64,000 nucleotides of DNA from Aeromonas piscicola (GTDB lineage: Bacteria; Pseudomonadota; Gammaproteobacteria; Enterobacterales; Aeromonadaceae), in assembly GCF_000820005.1 (NCBI RefSeq), contig NZ_CDBL01000073.1, positions 142,152 through 206,151 of the forward strand, read 5' to 3'. Numbering within the stretch: position 1 is the stretch's first letter; the number at the start of each line of letters is the position of its first letter. Below the pieces are notes generated by a model. It did not search any database. It was given only the letters and a program-made list of their open reading frames with translations, and had not been told where the DNA came from. Made by a program: the position numbers and the translations under genes. Positions 24,930 to 34,163 of this stretch are shown here, in pieces.

Positions 24930-26546
24930 TTACTGCGCGGTGAGATAGAGGTCTTTCGAATAAACCACGTCTTGCGGGTTCTGATAGGGATAGCCCTTGA
25001 TATTGGGCTTGAGCAGCCTCGACTTGACGTAGAAGTAGACGGGAGCGATGGGAGCCTCGTCATCGATCAGTGCCTCGGCCTGCTGATAGAGCTGGTTGCG
25101 CTCGGCCGGATCCTTGGAGTCATGGGCCTTCGCCAGCAGGGCATCATACTGCTTGTTGAACCACTTGCCGCTGTTGGCGCTGCTGCTGGAGGTCATGATG
25201 TCGAGGAAGGTAGAGGCATCGTTGTAATCCCCGTTCCACGAGTAGCGACTGACGCCGAAATCCCCTTCATTGAGTGCGGACACCATGGTCTTCCACTCCA
25301 TGTTGTTGAGCTTGGCGGTAACCCCTAGGTTGCGCTTCCACATGGAGGAGATGGCCAGGGCTATCTTCTTGTGGCTCTCGTTGGTGTTGTAGAGGATGTC
25401 CACATCCAGCGGCTTGTCCGGGCCGTAGCCTGCCGCGCTCAGCAATGCTTTCGCCTGCTTGACTCGCTCCTCTTTGCTCAGCAACTGGCTGGCAGGGCGC
25501 TTGAGCTCGAAGCCGTCCACGCTCGGTGGGGTCAGGCTGAAGGCGGAGAGCTGACCTTGTCCCAGGATCTTCTCGGTGATGGTGTCTCTGTCGATGGCCA
25601 GTGACAGCGCCTTGCGCACCTTGGGATTGTCGAACGGTTTGCGCTGAGTGTTGAACACATAGTAATAGGTGGCGAGCATGGGGGCGTTGACAAGCTCCTC
25701 CGGGCTTTGGCTCTTGAGCTGCTTGTACTGCTCCAGCGGATAGGTCGTGTAGTGCAGTTCCCCTGCACGATAGCGGTTGTAGGCGGCGGTTTCCGAGACT
25801 ATCTCCAGATAGAGCACCTTGTTCAGCACAGTATGCTGGTTGTCCCAGTAATGGGGGTTGCGCTCGGAGATGAGCCGCTCGTTGGGGGTCCATTCCTTGA
25901 GCATAAAAGCGCCGTTGGAGACTATGTTGCCCGGCTTGACCCACTCATGACCGAACTTCTCTATGGTTGCCTTCGGCGCCGGGAAGGTGGTGTAGTGAGA
26001 GAGGGTTTTGAGGAAGAAGGGCACAGGGTTTTTTAAGGTGATCTGCAGGGTATGCGCATCCAGGGCCTTGATGCCGAGGGCATCCGGGCTCTTCTTGCCC
26101 TGCACCACGTCACTGGCGTTGGTGACGCCGGTCAACTCGATGAACCAGGCATAGTTGGAGGCGTTTCTGGGATCCGCCGCCCGCTGCCAGCCATAGACAT
26201 AATCCGCCGCCGTGACCGGCTCGCCGTTGGACCATTTGGCCTCGGGTCTCAATTTGAAGGTGTAGACGGTGCCCGTGCTGTCGAGCTCATAGTCAAGGGC
26301 GCCGGCGGCTTGCAGCTTGCCGTCGCCATCCAGAGTGTAGAGCCCCTCAAACAGATCGTTGACTATGTCGCTGCCCGCGCTCTCTTCCACCATCTGGGGG
26401 TCGATGGAGGCGGGTTCAGTACCTATATTGCGCACGAAGGTTTGTTGATCGCCGGGCAGCAGCTTGGTGCCGGTCGGTACCTGGGCAGCCAGGGCGGGTA
26501 ACGCGAACAGGGCGGCAACCGTGCCAGCAATGAGTGTCCTTTTCAT
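24930..26546 (-). CDS. oppA: Oligopeptide ABC transporter substrate-binding protein
   Basis: A 538-residue periplasmic binding protein of the SBP class 5 (OppA/MppA). Signal peptide 1-21 (MKRTLIAGTVAALFALPALAA), then mature sequence with NIGTEPASIDPQMVEESAGS, the family signature WSNGEPVTAADYVYGWQRAADP, and a C-terminal PVYFYVKSRLLKPNIKGYPYQNPQD. It captures peptides and hands them to an OppBCDF permease. No permease gene is adjacent, so this is an orphan binding protein that must share a permease encoded elsewhere, as E. coli MppA does. The gene symbol is a best guess for the family. Upstream of it is a 383-bp region with strong dyads. Confidence 0.85.
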   Translation of the reverse strand: MKRTLIAGTVAALFALPALAAQVPTGTKLLPGDQQTFVRNIGTEPASIDPQMVEESAGSDIVNDLFEGLYTLDGDGKLQAAGALDYELDSTGTVYTFKLRPEAKWSNGEPVTAADYVYGWQRAADPRNASNYAWFIELTGVTNASDVVQGKKSPDALGIKALDAHTLQITLKNPVPFFLKTLSHYTTFPAPKATIEKFGHEWVKPGNIVSNGAFMLKEWTPNERLISERNPHYWDNQHTVLNKVLYLEIVSETAAYNRYRAGELHYTTYPLEQYKQLKSQSPEELVNAPMLATYYYVFNTQRKPFDNPKVRKALSLAIDRDTITEKILGQGQLSAFSLTPPSVDGFELKRPASQLLSKEERVKQAKALLSAAGYGPDKPLDVDILYNTNESHKKIALAISSMWKRNLGVTAKLNNMEWKTMVSALNEGDFGVSRYSWNGDYNDASTFLDIMTSSSSANSGKWFNKQYDALLAKAHDSKDPAERNQLYQQAEALIDDEAPIAPVYFYVKSRLLKPNIKGYPYQNPQDVVYSKDLYLTAQ

Positions 26547-26692
26547 TGAATATCCTTATGTTTTTTTGCTTCCAAAGCCTGACCAGTGTGCTGGATTGAT
26601 CTGGAGATCTCAAGCGGTGGGCACGGGTCTTGCCGCCAGCTACCCAGATAGGGGGCCAAGTGCGCCGTTGCACTCACCATGGCGGCCTGTTC

Positions 26693-26729
26693 GTGACTTT
26701 TCACCACGAATTAACATGGTAAAAGTCAC
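26693..26729. promoter_or_regulatory. Long interrupted palindrome between oppA-like gene and fbp
   Basis: GTGACTTTT-C-ACCA pairs with TGGT-AAAAGTCAC, 13 pairs with one bulged C and a 10-nt centre. No T-tract follows. It could be an operator for a dimeric repressor of the divergent genes; the regulator is not identifiable. Confidence 0.4.
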
Positions 26730-26851
26730 CGATTGGCACCGATTAAAGGGGGTTTTGATAGGGTCTTGACGGCCATGATGCGCATTTATCCAGCGGCTTA
26801 ATTCGCTGCAAAAACAAAAAACAGGCGTTACATTAGGTTACAAAACAAGGC

Positions 26852-26874
26852 TGCCGAGGATCGGCACTTTTTTT
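26852..26874 (+). terminator. Terminator-like hairpin in the fbp upstream region
   Basis: Stem TGCCGA / TCGGCA, GGA loop, followed by C and seven T. It lies 55 bp before the fbp ATG, so it either attenuates fbp or ends a short RNA encoded just upstream. Confidence 0.6.
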
Positions 26875-26882
26875 GTCGATGC

Positions 26883-26898
26883 GTGCAAACGTTTTCAA
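26883..26898 (+). promoter_or_regulatory. LacI-family operator (PurR or Cra type) before fbp
   Basis: GTGCAAACGTTTTCAA matches the PurR operator form ACGCAAACGTTTTCGT at 12 of 16 positions and the Cra core at 8 of 12. The central ACGT with flanking A/T runs is typical of LacI-family sites. Control of fbp by Cra would make metabolic sense; the sequence fits PurR better. Confidence 0.4.
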
Positions 26899-26929
26899 GG
26901 CCAACGGAAACGATCTTAAAGGAACAATA

Positions 26930-27964
26930 ATGCGAAACATGATCACCATGGGCGAGTTCATCGTCAAAAAGCAGGCGGATTATCCCACCGCGACCGGGGA
27001 GCTGACCTCGTTGCTCAGTTCCATCCGCCTGGCCGCCAAGGTGGTGAACCGGGAGATCAACAAGGCGGGGCTGGCAGACATCATCGGCTCCATGGGCGCT
27101 GAAAACGTGCAGGGCGAGGTGCAGCAGAAGCTGGATGTGTACGCCAACGAGCGCTTCAAGGCGGCGCTGGAGGCGCGCGGCGAAGTGTGCGGCATGGCGT
27201 CTGAAGAGGAGGAGGATTTCGTTTCCTTCGATTCCGAACTCTCCCGTCACTCCAAATACGTGGTGCTGATCGATCCCCTCGACGGCTCCTCCAACATAGA
27301 TGTCAACGTCTCGGTCGGTACCATCTTCTCCATCTACCGCCGCGTCAGCATGCCCGGTGCCGGAGTCACCCTGGAAGACTTCCTGCAGCCGGGCAACCGC
27401 CAGGTCGCCGCCGGTTACGTGGTCTACGGCTCTTCCACCATGCTGGTCTACACCACCGGCTTTGGCGTCAACGGCTTCACCTACGATCCTTCCATCGGCT
27501 GCTTCTGCCTCTCCCACGAGAACATCCGCATCCCGGAGGAGGGCAAGATCTACTCCATCAACGAGGGCAACTACATCAAGTTCCCGGATGGGGTGAAGAA
27601 GTACCTCAAATATTGCCAGGAGCGGGACGAGGCGACCCACAGGCCCTACACCTCCCGTTACATCGGCTCCCTGGTATCGGACTTCCATCGCAACCTGCTC
27701 AAGGGCGGCATCTATATCTATCCGTCCGGCACCAACTCCCCGAACGGCAAGCTGCGCCTGCTCTACGAGTGCAATCCCATGGCGTTTCTGGTGGAGCAGG
27801 CCGGTGGCAAGGCATCCGACGGCTTTGGCAGGATCATGGATATCCAGCCCACCGCACTGCACCAGCGCACCCCTTACTTCGTCGGTTCCACCAAGATGGT
27901 AGAGCGGGCCGAGGCCTTTATGCGGGAGTTTTCCGCCCATGAGGATCCTGCCAATCAGGGTTGA
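26930..27964 (+). CDS. fbp: Fructose-1,6-bisphosphatase class I
   Basis: A 344-residue class 1 FBPase. The metal- and phosphate-binding signature [10 protein letters not shown] is at 115-124, with EEE at 92-94 as further metal ligands and [22 protein letters not shown] in the C-terminal half. It hydrolyses fructose 1,6-bisphosphate to fructose 6-phosphate, the control step of gluconeogenesis. AAAGGAAC lies before the ATG at 26930, deciding this start over an in-frame upstream extension. Convergent with mfd; closed by a strong terminator. Confidence 0.95.
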   Translation: MRNMITMGEFIVKKQADYPTATGELTSLLSSIRLAAKVVNREINKAGLADIIGSMGAENVQGEVQQKLDVYANERFKAALEARGEVCGMASEEEEDFVSFDSELSRHSKYVVLIDPLDGSSNIDVNVSVGTIFSIYRRVSMPGAGVTLEDFLQPGNRQVAAGYVVYGSSTMLVYTTGFGVNGFTYDPSIGCFCLSHENIRIPEEGKIYSINEGNYIKFPDGVKKYLKYCQERDEATHRPYTSRYIGSLVSDFHRNLLKGGIYIYPSGTNSPNGKLRLLYECNPMAFLVEQAGGKASDGFGRIMDIQPTALHQRTPYFVGSTKMVERAEAFMREFSAHEDPANQG

Positions 27965-27997
27965 TGCCCGGATGTCGTGCCTGCGATGAGCAGATAA

Positions 27998-28026
27998 AAA
28001 ACGGGAGCCATGATGGCTCCCGTTTT
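27998..28026. terminator. Bidirectional terminator between fbp and mfd
   Basis: Thirteen-bp perfect stem AAAACGGGAGCCA / TGGCTCCCGTTTT with a TGA loop; flanking A and T runs serve both strands. Confidence 0.92.
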
Positions 28027-28047
28027 GTTTGGGTGAGGTTGCTTGCC

Positions 28048-31000
28048 TCAGTGACTGGTATGGCTGGCAAGATCTGCCAGCAAGCCATCCACCAGTTTCA
28101 GGCGCATGGCGCGGTCCGGGGTCGGCACCTGGAAGCGCAAGCGGGTCGGCCCATCCATTTTGTAGATGCGCGGCTGCTCGGAGAGCAGCTTGACCAGATA
28201 GCCTGGATTGACCCGGGTCTCCTGGGTGAAGTCCAGGTAACCGCCGCGCTCGCTCATCTCCACCCGGCGAATACCGAGGGCGGTGGCGCGCTGGCGGAAG
28301 GCGGCCAGCTCCATCAGGGTTTTGGTTGCCTCCGGCAGCAGGCCGAAGCGATCTATCAGCTCTACCTTCAACTCACGCAGCTCCTGCTCGTCCGCCGCGC
28401 TGGCGATGCGCTTGTACATGGACAGACGCATGTTGACGTCCGGTATGTACTCCTCCGGCAACAGGGCGGGCAGGCGCAGCTCCACCTCTGTGTGCTGGCT
28501 CATCAGCTGCTCCAGCGATGGCTCCTTGCCGTTTTTCAGCGCCTCGACCGCCTGCTCCAGCATCTCCATGTAAAGGGTGAAGCCGACCGATTCTATCTGG
28601 CCGCTCTGATCGTCGCCCAGCAGCTCGCCGGCACCGCGGATCTCCAGATCGTGGGTCGCCAGCGCAAAGCCGGCGCCGAGATCTTCGAGCGAGGCGATGG
28701 CTTCGAGCCGCTTGACCGCATCTTTGCTCATCAGCTTGGGATGGGGAGTGAGCAGGTAGGCATAGGCCTGGTGGTGGGAGCGGCCAACCCGGCCCCGCAG
28801 CTGGTGCAGCTGGGCCAGCCCCAGATGGTCGGCGCGGTCCATGATGATGGTGTTGGCACTTGGCACGTCTATGCCGGTCTCTATGATGGTGGTGCAGACC
28901 AGCAGGCTGAAGCGCTGGTGGTAGAAGTCCGACATGACTCGCTCGAGATCGCGCTCACGCATCTGGCCGTGGGCGATGCCGATACGCGCTTCGGGCACCA
29001 GCTCGGCGAGATCGCTGGCGCATTTTTCGATGCTCTCCACGTCGTTGTGCAGGTAGTAGACCTGGCCGCCGCGCTTGAGTTCACGCAGCACGGCCTCGCG
29101 GGTGACGGCGGGCTCCTGCTGGCGCACGAAGGTCTTGATGGCGAGCCGCTTGGCGGGCGGGGTGGCTATGATGGAGAGATCCCGCATGCCGGCCATCGCC
29201 ATGTTGAGGGTGCGCGGGATCGGCGTCGCCGTGAGGGTGAGGATATCCACGTCGGCGCGCAGCGCCTTGATCTTCTCCTTCTGGCGTACCCCGAATCTGT
29301 GCTCCTCATCGACGACCAGCAGCCCCAGATCCTTGAAGGTGAGCTCTGAACCCAAGAGTTTGTGGGTGCCTATGATGATGTCGACCTTACCCTCGCGCAG
29401 CTCTTTCATGACGGCATTCTGCTCCTTGGCGGAGCGGAAGCGGCTCAACACCTCGACCCGCACCGGCCAGTTGGCGAAGCGATCGCGGAAGTTGTCGTAG
29501 TGCTGCTGGGCCAGCAGGGTGGTCGGCACCAGCACTGCCACCTGCTTGCCGCCATGGACCGCCACGAAGGCAGCCCGCATCGCCACTTCGGTCTTGCCAA
29601 AGCCCACGTCGCCGCATACCAGCCGGTCCATGCTCTTGGCCTGACACATGTCCCCCAGCACAGCGTTGATAGCGTTGAGCTGATCTTCTGTCTCCTCGAA
29701 CGGGAAACCGGCGGCAAACTGGCGGTAGGCCTCCCTGTCGTGCTGGAAGGCAAAACCGTGACGGGCCGCCCGCAGGGCGTACACATCCAGCAGCTCGGCC
29801 GCCACGTCGCGCACTTTCTCCGCCGCCTTGCGCCGCGCCTTGACCCAGGCCTCGCCGCCGAGCTTGTGGCTGGGCGGGTTATCCGAACCGGTATAACGGC
29901 TGATAAGATGCAGGCTGGTCACCGGCACGAACAGCTTGTCGCCCCCGGCATATTCCAGGGTCAGGAACTCGGTGGGCAGACCGCCGGCATCTATGGTCTC
30001 GAGGCCGAGATAGCGGCCGACCCCGTGATCCAGGTGCACCACCGGCTGGCCCTGGGTCAGTTCGCCGAGGTTGCGGATCACGGCGTCCGAGCTCAGGTTC
30101 TTGCTCTTCTCCCGCGCGCGTTTGCTGCGGACCTTGCCCCCCAGCAGCTCGGTCTCGGTGATGAGGGCGAGCGCGTCCTTGCCGCTCTCCTGCAGCAGGA
30201 AGCCTCGCTCCAGTGGCGCCACCAGCAGGCCGTGGCGCGCCTTGCTCGCCATGAAGGACTCGAGGGAGGCGAACTCCTTGGGTTGCAAGGATATTCGTGC
30301 CAGCAGATCGCCGAGCACTTCCCGGCGCCCTTCGGATTCCACCGCAAACAGGGTGCGACCCGTGAAGCTGTCCAGGAACTGGCCCAGCGCCAGCATGGGC
30401 TGCTCCTTGCTGTGATCGAGCTGCAGGTCGGGCAGGGGGGCTATGGGGAGATCCCGCTGGCCGGCCCCGCCGTCGGTGGCGGCCTCCTGCAACCGCACGG
30501 CGCCATAGTGGCCCAGCGCCGCAAACAGCTGCTCCACCGGCAGGTAGATCTGTTGAGGGGGCAGCAGCGGGCGGGTGTTGTCCCAGCGTCTGTCCTCATA
30601 ACGCTGGCCTATGTCGTTCCAGAACCGCTGGGCCGCGGGATAGATATCCCCCACGGTGAGCAGCAGGGTGTTGTCCGGCAGATAATCGAACAGGCTGGCG
30701 GTCTGGCTGAAGAAGAGCGGCAGATAGTATTCGATGCCGGCGGGCCAGCGCCCCTTGCTGACCTCCTGATAGACGGAGCCCTCGGCGCGCGACAGCTCGA
30801 ACTGTTCGCGAAATTGGCCACGAAACAGCTCAATGGCGGCCTCGTCGGTGGGAAACTCCCGGGCCGGCAGCAGGCTGACCGTCTTGACCGGTTCGCTGGA
30901 GCGCTGGGTCTCGGGATCGAACGGGCGTATGGAGTCCACCTCGTCATCGAAAAAGTCGATGCGATAGGGGCTGTTGCTGCCCATGGGGAAGAGATCGAGC

Positions 31001-31512
31001 AGTGAGCCACGGGCGGCGAATTCCCCGTGCTCCAGCACCTGCTCCACCGCCACGTAGCCGGCTTCGGCCAGGCGCCCGCGCAACTGTTGCAGGTTGAGAC
31101 GCTGGCCGGCCTTCACCATCAGGCTGTACTTGTCGAGATAGACCCGGGGGGCGCAGCGTAGCATCAGGGTGGATATGGGCACGATCAGCACGCCGGCGCT
31201 CATCTGCGGCAGCTTGTAGAGGGTCTCGAGGCGCTGGGAGATGATGTCCTGATGGGGAGAGAAGGTGTCGTAGGGCAGGGTTTCCCAGTCCGGGAACATC
31301 AGCACAGGCAAGCCCTGATCTGCCAGCAGGAACTGCAGTTCCTGCTCGAGGCGCAGGGCACTCGGGGTATCGGCGGTCACCAGCAGGACGGGGCGGTCGG
31401 CCTCCTGGGTGAGGCGGGCGGCAACCAGCGAGAGGCTGCTGCCTGTCAACTGGCCGAGCGTTAACTTTTGGCCCGCCTTGGCGGGCAAGGCGGGAAGCTT
31501 CATTGGCATCAT
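28048..31512 (-). CDS. mfd: Transcription-repair coupling factor
   Basis: A 1154-residue protein, close to E. coli Mfd (1148). The N-terminal UvrB-like part (1-350, with MFPDWETLPYDTFSPH) recruits UvrA; the RNA polymerase-interacting domain follows (about 480-550, KLFVPVTSLHLISRY); the translocase has Walker A GDVGFGKTE, DEEHRFG as DExH box and TATPIPRTL; the TRG/D7 region closes the protein. It removes RNA polymerase stalled at lesions and recruits excision repair. Start ATG-ATG-CCA-ATG at 31512; the third ATG (31503) is also possible, since no strong ribosome binding site separates them. Only nine bases separate it from the upstream PilZ gene, so both are likely co-transcribed. Confidence 0.96.
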   Translation of the reverse strand: MMPMKLPALPAKAGQKLTLGQLTGSSLSLVAARLTQEADRPVLLVTADTPSALRLEQELQFLLADQGLPVLMFPDWETLPYDTFSPHQDIISQRLETLYKLPQMSAGVLIVPISTLMLRCAPRVYLDKYSLMVKAGQRLNLQQLRGRLAEAGYVAVEQVLEHGEFAARGSLLDLFPMGSNSPYRIDFFDDEVDSIRPFDPETQRSSEPVKTVSLLPAREFPTDEAAIELFRGQFREQFELSRAEGSVYQEVSKGRWPAGIEYYLPLFFSQTASLFDYLPDNTLLLTVGDIYPAAQRFWNDIGQRYEDRRWDNTRPLLPPQQIYLPVEQLFAALGHYGAVRLQEAATDGGAGQRDLPIAPLPDLQLDHSKEQPMLALGQFLDSFTGRTLFAVESEGRREVLGDLLARISLQPKEFASLESFMASKARHGLLVAPLERGFLLQESGKDALALITETELLGGKVRSKRAREKSKNLSSDAVIRNLGELTQGQPVVHLDHGVGRYLGLETIDAGGLPTEFLTLEYAGGDKLFVPVTSLHLISRYTGSDNPPSHKLGGEAWVKARRKAAEKVRDVAAELLDVYALRAARHGFAFQHDREAYRQFAAGFPFEETEDQLNAINAVLGDMCQAKSMDRLVCGDVGFGKTEVAMRAAFVAVHGGKQVAVLVPTTLLAQQHYDNFRDRFANWPVRVEVLSRFRSAKEQNAVMKELREGKVDIIIGTHKLLGSELTFKDLGLLVVDEEHRFGVRQKEKIKALRADVDILTLTATPIPRTLNMAMAGMRDLSIIATPPAKRLAIKTFVRQQEPAVTREAVLRELKRGGQVYYLHNDVESIEKCASDLAELVPEARIGIAHGQMRERDLERVMSDFYHQRFSLLVCTTIIETGIDVPSANTIIMDRADHLGLAQLHQLRGRVGRSHHQAYAYLLTPHPKLMSKDAVKRLEAIASLEDLGAGFALATHDLEIRGAGELLGDDQSGQIESVGFTLYMEMLEQAVEALKNGKEPSLEQLMSQHTEVELRLPALLPEEYIPDVNMRLSMYKRIASAADEQELRELKVELIDRFGLLPEATKTLMELAAFRQRATALGIRRVEMSERGGYLDFTQETRVNPGYLVKLLSEQPRIYKMDGPTRLRFQVPTPDRAMRLKLVDGLLADLASHTSH

Positions 31513-31521
31513 TCGATTCTT

Positions 31522-32097
31522 TTAACGTTGGCGGTCTTGCGCACGAAGTTTGAGTTGCTTGGATTGCACATGCAGGCTGGCACGCACCAGCAGTTCGCGG
31601 TCATCCTCGCGGATCCGCACATAGTCGAGCACCACGTGCATGCCGTGCTCGCTCGGTTCCAGCTGCTTGACCTGGCCGTAGCAGTAGATGGCGGAAGCCT
31701 CTTCCCGCAGGAAGATCTTGAGCCGAACTATCTGGTGCAGGTGCGGCGGCTCGCCATGACCCTGGCGTGGATGCAGGTAAGTGAGCTGGCCGGCGCCAAA
31801 GCGCAGGGTGTGGAAGCGATGCTCGGGGTGATCCTGCACCGACAGCACATAGCCCATGATCATGTCGATCTTGCGGGACTGCTGATTGACTATCTCCACC
31901 AGGTCGTGCATCGACTCGTTCTGATTGCGCATCAGGCGACTGGTCACCATGTCGATGGAGGTGATGGAGGAGGCGATGCGAAAGGGTTCGGGCAGTTCGG
32001 CTTCCAGTGCCTCCAGCGTCGGCAGATGAAAGTCACCGGGCATGGGGATCACATTGACCGGGGTGGCATGGGTGACGCTGAAGAACTGTTCCTGCAT
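31522..32097 (-). CDS. PilZ-domain-like protein (PlzB-type) upstream of mfd
   Basis: A 191-residue soluble protein. Location just upstream of mfd and divergent from lolC, plus length, match the V. cholerae gene plzB (VC1885), one of the PilZ-family proteins described in that species. PilZ proteins bind cyclic di-GMP through an RxxxR and a D/NxSxxG motif; I see neither motif clearly, only arginine-rich pieces (VRIREDDRELLVRASLHV) near the C-terminus. So this member may not bind the nucleotide, or may use a variant mode. The gene ends nine bases before mfd, suggesting an operon. The function in relation to mfd is unknown. Confidence 0.6.
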   Translation of the reverse strand: MQEQFFSVTHATPVNVIPMPGDFHLPTLEALEAELPEPFRIASSITSIDMVTSRLMRNQNESMHDLVEIVNQQSRKIDMIMGYVLSVQDHPEHRFHTLRFGAGQLTYLHPRQGHGEPPHLHQIVRLKIFLREEASAIYCYGQVKQLEPSEHGMHVVLDYVRIREDDRELLVRASLHVQSKQLKLRAQDRQR

Positions 32098-32173
32098 GGA
32101 GGCTATCCCTTGTTGTCATGGACGGTTTCCCTTTATTATCCGGTATCTTATTTTGTTGGCAACGTAGATATCC

Positions 32174-33409
32174 TTGAAGACTGGACTTTTTCAGCCGCTG
32201 TCGCTGGCCATAGGCCTTCGCTACGCAGGCTCACGACGCAGTAACCGCTTCGTTTCATTTATCTCCCTGTTCTCCACCTTTGGTATCGCCATCGGGGTCG
32301 CGGCCCTGATGGTGGTCATCTCTGTGATGAACGGCTTCGAGGGGCAGCTCAAGGGGCGCATCCTGGGAGTGATCCCCCATGTGGTGGTGACCAATCAGGC
32401 TGGCCGCATCGACGCCCAGCCCGCAGGTTTGCCCGATCTGGCCAAGTTGCCCCATGTGATCGCCAGCGCCCCCATGCTCGACAGCGAAGGCATGCTGCAG
32501 AGCCCGGGTCAGCTCACCGGCGTCAGCGTGCAGGGCATAGATCCGGCCCGCTGGCCAAAGGATGACATACTGCACGCCCAGATGCAGATGGGACGCCTCG
32601 ACAGTCTGCAGCGCGGTGAATACCACATAGTGCTGGGGCAGGGGGTGGCCAATCGCCTCAAGGTTTCCATGGGCGATCAGGTTCGTCTGCTTCTGACCGA
32701 AGGCACCCGTTTCACCCCCTTTGGCCGGGTGCCGGCCCAGCGGCTGTTTACTGTCTCCGGGATCTTCGGGGTCGGTGCCGACGTGGACAGCCAGGTCGCG
32801 CTGATCGCGCTGGGAGATGCCCAGCGTCTGCTGCGCCTGCCGACAGAAACCGTCGGTGGTATTCGGCTCTGGCTGGACGATCCCTTCGCCGCCGATCAGG
32901 TGATAAAGACGGCGTTGCCGGACGGACTGGAGTGGCAGGACTGGCGCCGCGAGCGCGGCGAGCTGTTTCAGGCGGTCGCCATGGAGAAGCGCATGATGGG
33001 GCTGATGCTGGTGCTGATCATCGCGGTCGCCACCTTCAACATCCTCTCCGCTCTGGTGATGGTGGTTACCGACAAGGAAGGGGAGGTGGCCATTTTGCGC
33101 ACCATGGGCATGAGCGAGACAGGGATAGTCAAGATCTTCATGGTGCTCGGCGCCTCCAGCGGTGTGATTGGTGCCCTGCTCGGCGGCCTGACCGGGCTCG
33201 CACTCTCGCTCGGACTCAACCCACTGCTCGATGCGGTGGGGCTCAACCTCTATATGACGGCGGGCGGCAGCGGCCTGCCGGTGATAGTGGAGCCAACCCA
33301 GGTCATTACCATCTTGCTGGGCGCCGTGCTGCTCAGCTTCAGTGCCACCCTCTACCCTGCGGCCCGTGCGGCCCGGGTGAAACCGGCCGAGGCGCTGCGT
33401 TATGAATAA
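32174..33409 (+). CDS. lolC: Lipoprotein-releasing system membrane subunit LolC
   Basis: A 411-residue inner-membrane protein of the LolC/E family: helix 1 near 25-50 ([24 protein letters not shown]), a large periplasmic domain, then three C-terminal helices including [25 protein letters not shown]. With LolE and the ATPase LolD it extracts outer-membrane lipoproteins from the inner membrane and passes them to LolA. The frame opens at TTG 32174; [12 protein letters not shown] aligns with the N-terminus of E. coli LolC, supporting this start despite a poor ribosome binding site. First gene of lolC-lolD-lolE; the next start lies 55 bp downstream or overlaps by 8 bp depending on the lolD start. 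Confidence 0.92.
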   Translation: MKTGLFQPLSLAIGLRYAGSRRSNRFVSFISLFSTFGIAIGVAALMVVISVMNGFEGQLKGRILGVIPHVVVTNQAGRIDAQPAGLPDLAKLPHVIASAPMLDSEGMLQSPGQLTGVSVQGIDPARWPKDDILHAQMQMGRLDSLQRGEYHIVLGQGVANRLKVSMGDQVRLLLTEGTRFTPFGRVPAQRLFTVSGIFGVGADVDSQVALIALGDAQRLLRLPTETVGGIRLWLDDPFAADQVIKTALPDGLEWQDWRRERGELFQAVAMEKRMMGLMLVLIIAVATFNILSALVMVVTDKEGEVAILRTMGMSETGIVKIFMVLGASSGVIGALLGGLTGLALSLGLNPLLDAVGLNLYMTAGGSGLPVIVEPTQVITILLGAVLLSFSATLYPAARAARVKPAEALRYE

Positions 33410-33464
33410 TTCATCTTCTGTTGTTACCTCCGGTGAGATTACCGGTGTAAGTGGAGCTCCCTTT

Positions 33465-34163
33465 ATGAATGAACCCTTGTCCAGTGAACCTCTGCTGCGT
33501 TGTCAGGCACTGAATCATGTTTATCAAGAGGGCGAGCTGGAGACCCAGGTGCTCAAGGGGATCGACTTGTCCGTCGCCCCCGGCGAAATGCTGGCGGTGG
33601 TGGGCAGCTCGGGTTCGGGCAAGACCACCTTGCTGCATCTGATGGGGGCCCTCGACAATCCGTCAAGCGGTGCCGTGCTGTTCAAGGGGCAGGATATCCA
33701 TCACTGGGACAGTCGCACCCAGGCCAGATTCCGCAATCAGGAGCTGGGCTTCGTCTACCAGTTCCACCACCTGCTCGCCGAGTTTACCGCGCTGGAGAAC
33801 ACCGCCATGCCGCTGCTCATCGCCGGTGAGTCGGTGGCCGTCGCCACCGACAAGGCGACGCGCATGCTGGGTCGGGTGGGGCTTTCTCATCGCCTCAACC
33901 ACAGGCCATCCGAGCTTTCCGGTGGCGAACGCCAGCGGGTGGCCATCGCCCGCGCCCTGGTCAACGAGCCTAGCCTGGTGCTGGCGGACGAGCCCACCGG
34001 CAACCTGGATCACGCCAGTGCCACCGCCGTCTACGAGCTCTTGTGCGAGCTCAACCGCGAGCTGGGCACTGCCTTTGTGGTGGTCACCCATGACCTGAGT
34101 CTGGCTGCCAAGCTTCATCGGCGGGTGACCCTGGTGAGCGGCATCATGGCGGAGGTCGCCTGA
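33465..34163 (+). CDS. lolD: Lipoprotein-releasing system ATPase LolD
   Basis: A 232-residue ABC ATPase (E. coli LolD 233): Walker [25 protein letters not shown] typical of LolD, signature [15 protein letters not shown], Walker [11 protein letters not shown] and switch histidine in VVTHD. It powers lipoprotein release by LolC/E. The frame extends to an ATG at 33402, overlapping lolC by eight bases and adding 21 residues without family match; GGAG seven bases before the ATG at 33465 and length favour the inner start. The stop overlaps the lolE start by one base (TGATG). Confidence 0.92.
   Translation: MNEPLSSEPLLRCQALNHVYQEGELETQVLKGIDLSVAPGEMLAVVGSSGSGKTTLLHLMGALDNPSSGAVLFKGQDIHHWDSRTQARFRNQELGFVYQFHHLLAEFTALENTAMPLLIAGESVAVATDKATRMLGRVGLSHRLNHRPSELSGGERQRVAIARALVNEPSLVLADEPTGNLDHASATAVYELLCELNRELGTAFVVVTHDLSLAAKLHRRVTLVSGIMAEVA

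Larger units (their letters stand above)
26547..26929. other. Divergent oppA-like / fbp control region
   Basis: A 383-bp divergent gap with three notable elements: a 13-bp interrupted dyad (26693-26729), an intrinsic terminator-like hairpin (26852-26874) upstream of fbp, and a LacI-family operator-like site (26883-26898). A weak promoter TTGGCA (26733-26738), 17 bp, TGATAG (26756-26761) could make an RNA of about 105 nt ending at the hairpin. Confidence 0.4.

Noticed and set aside
26873-26929. Upstream extension of fbp to 26873
   Set aside because: It would include the operator-like site and part of the terminator tract; the ATG at 26930 has the ribosome binding site and the family start.
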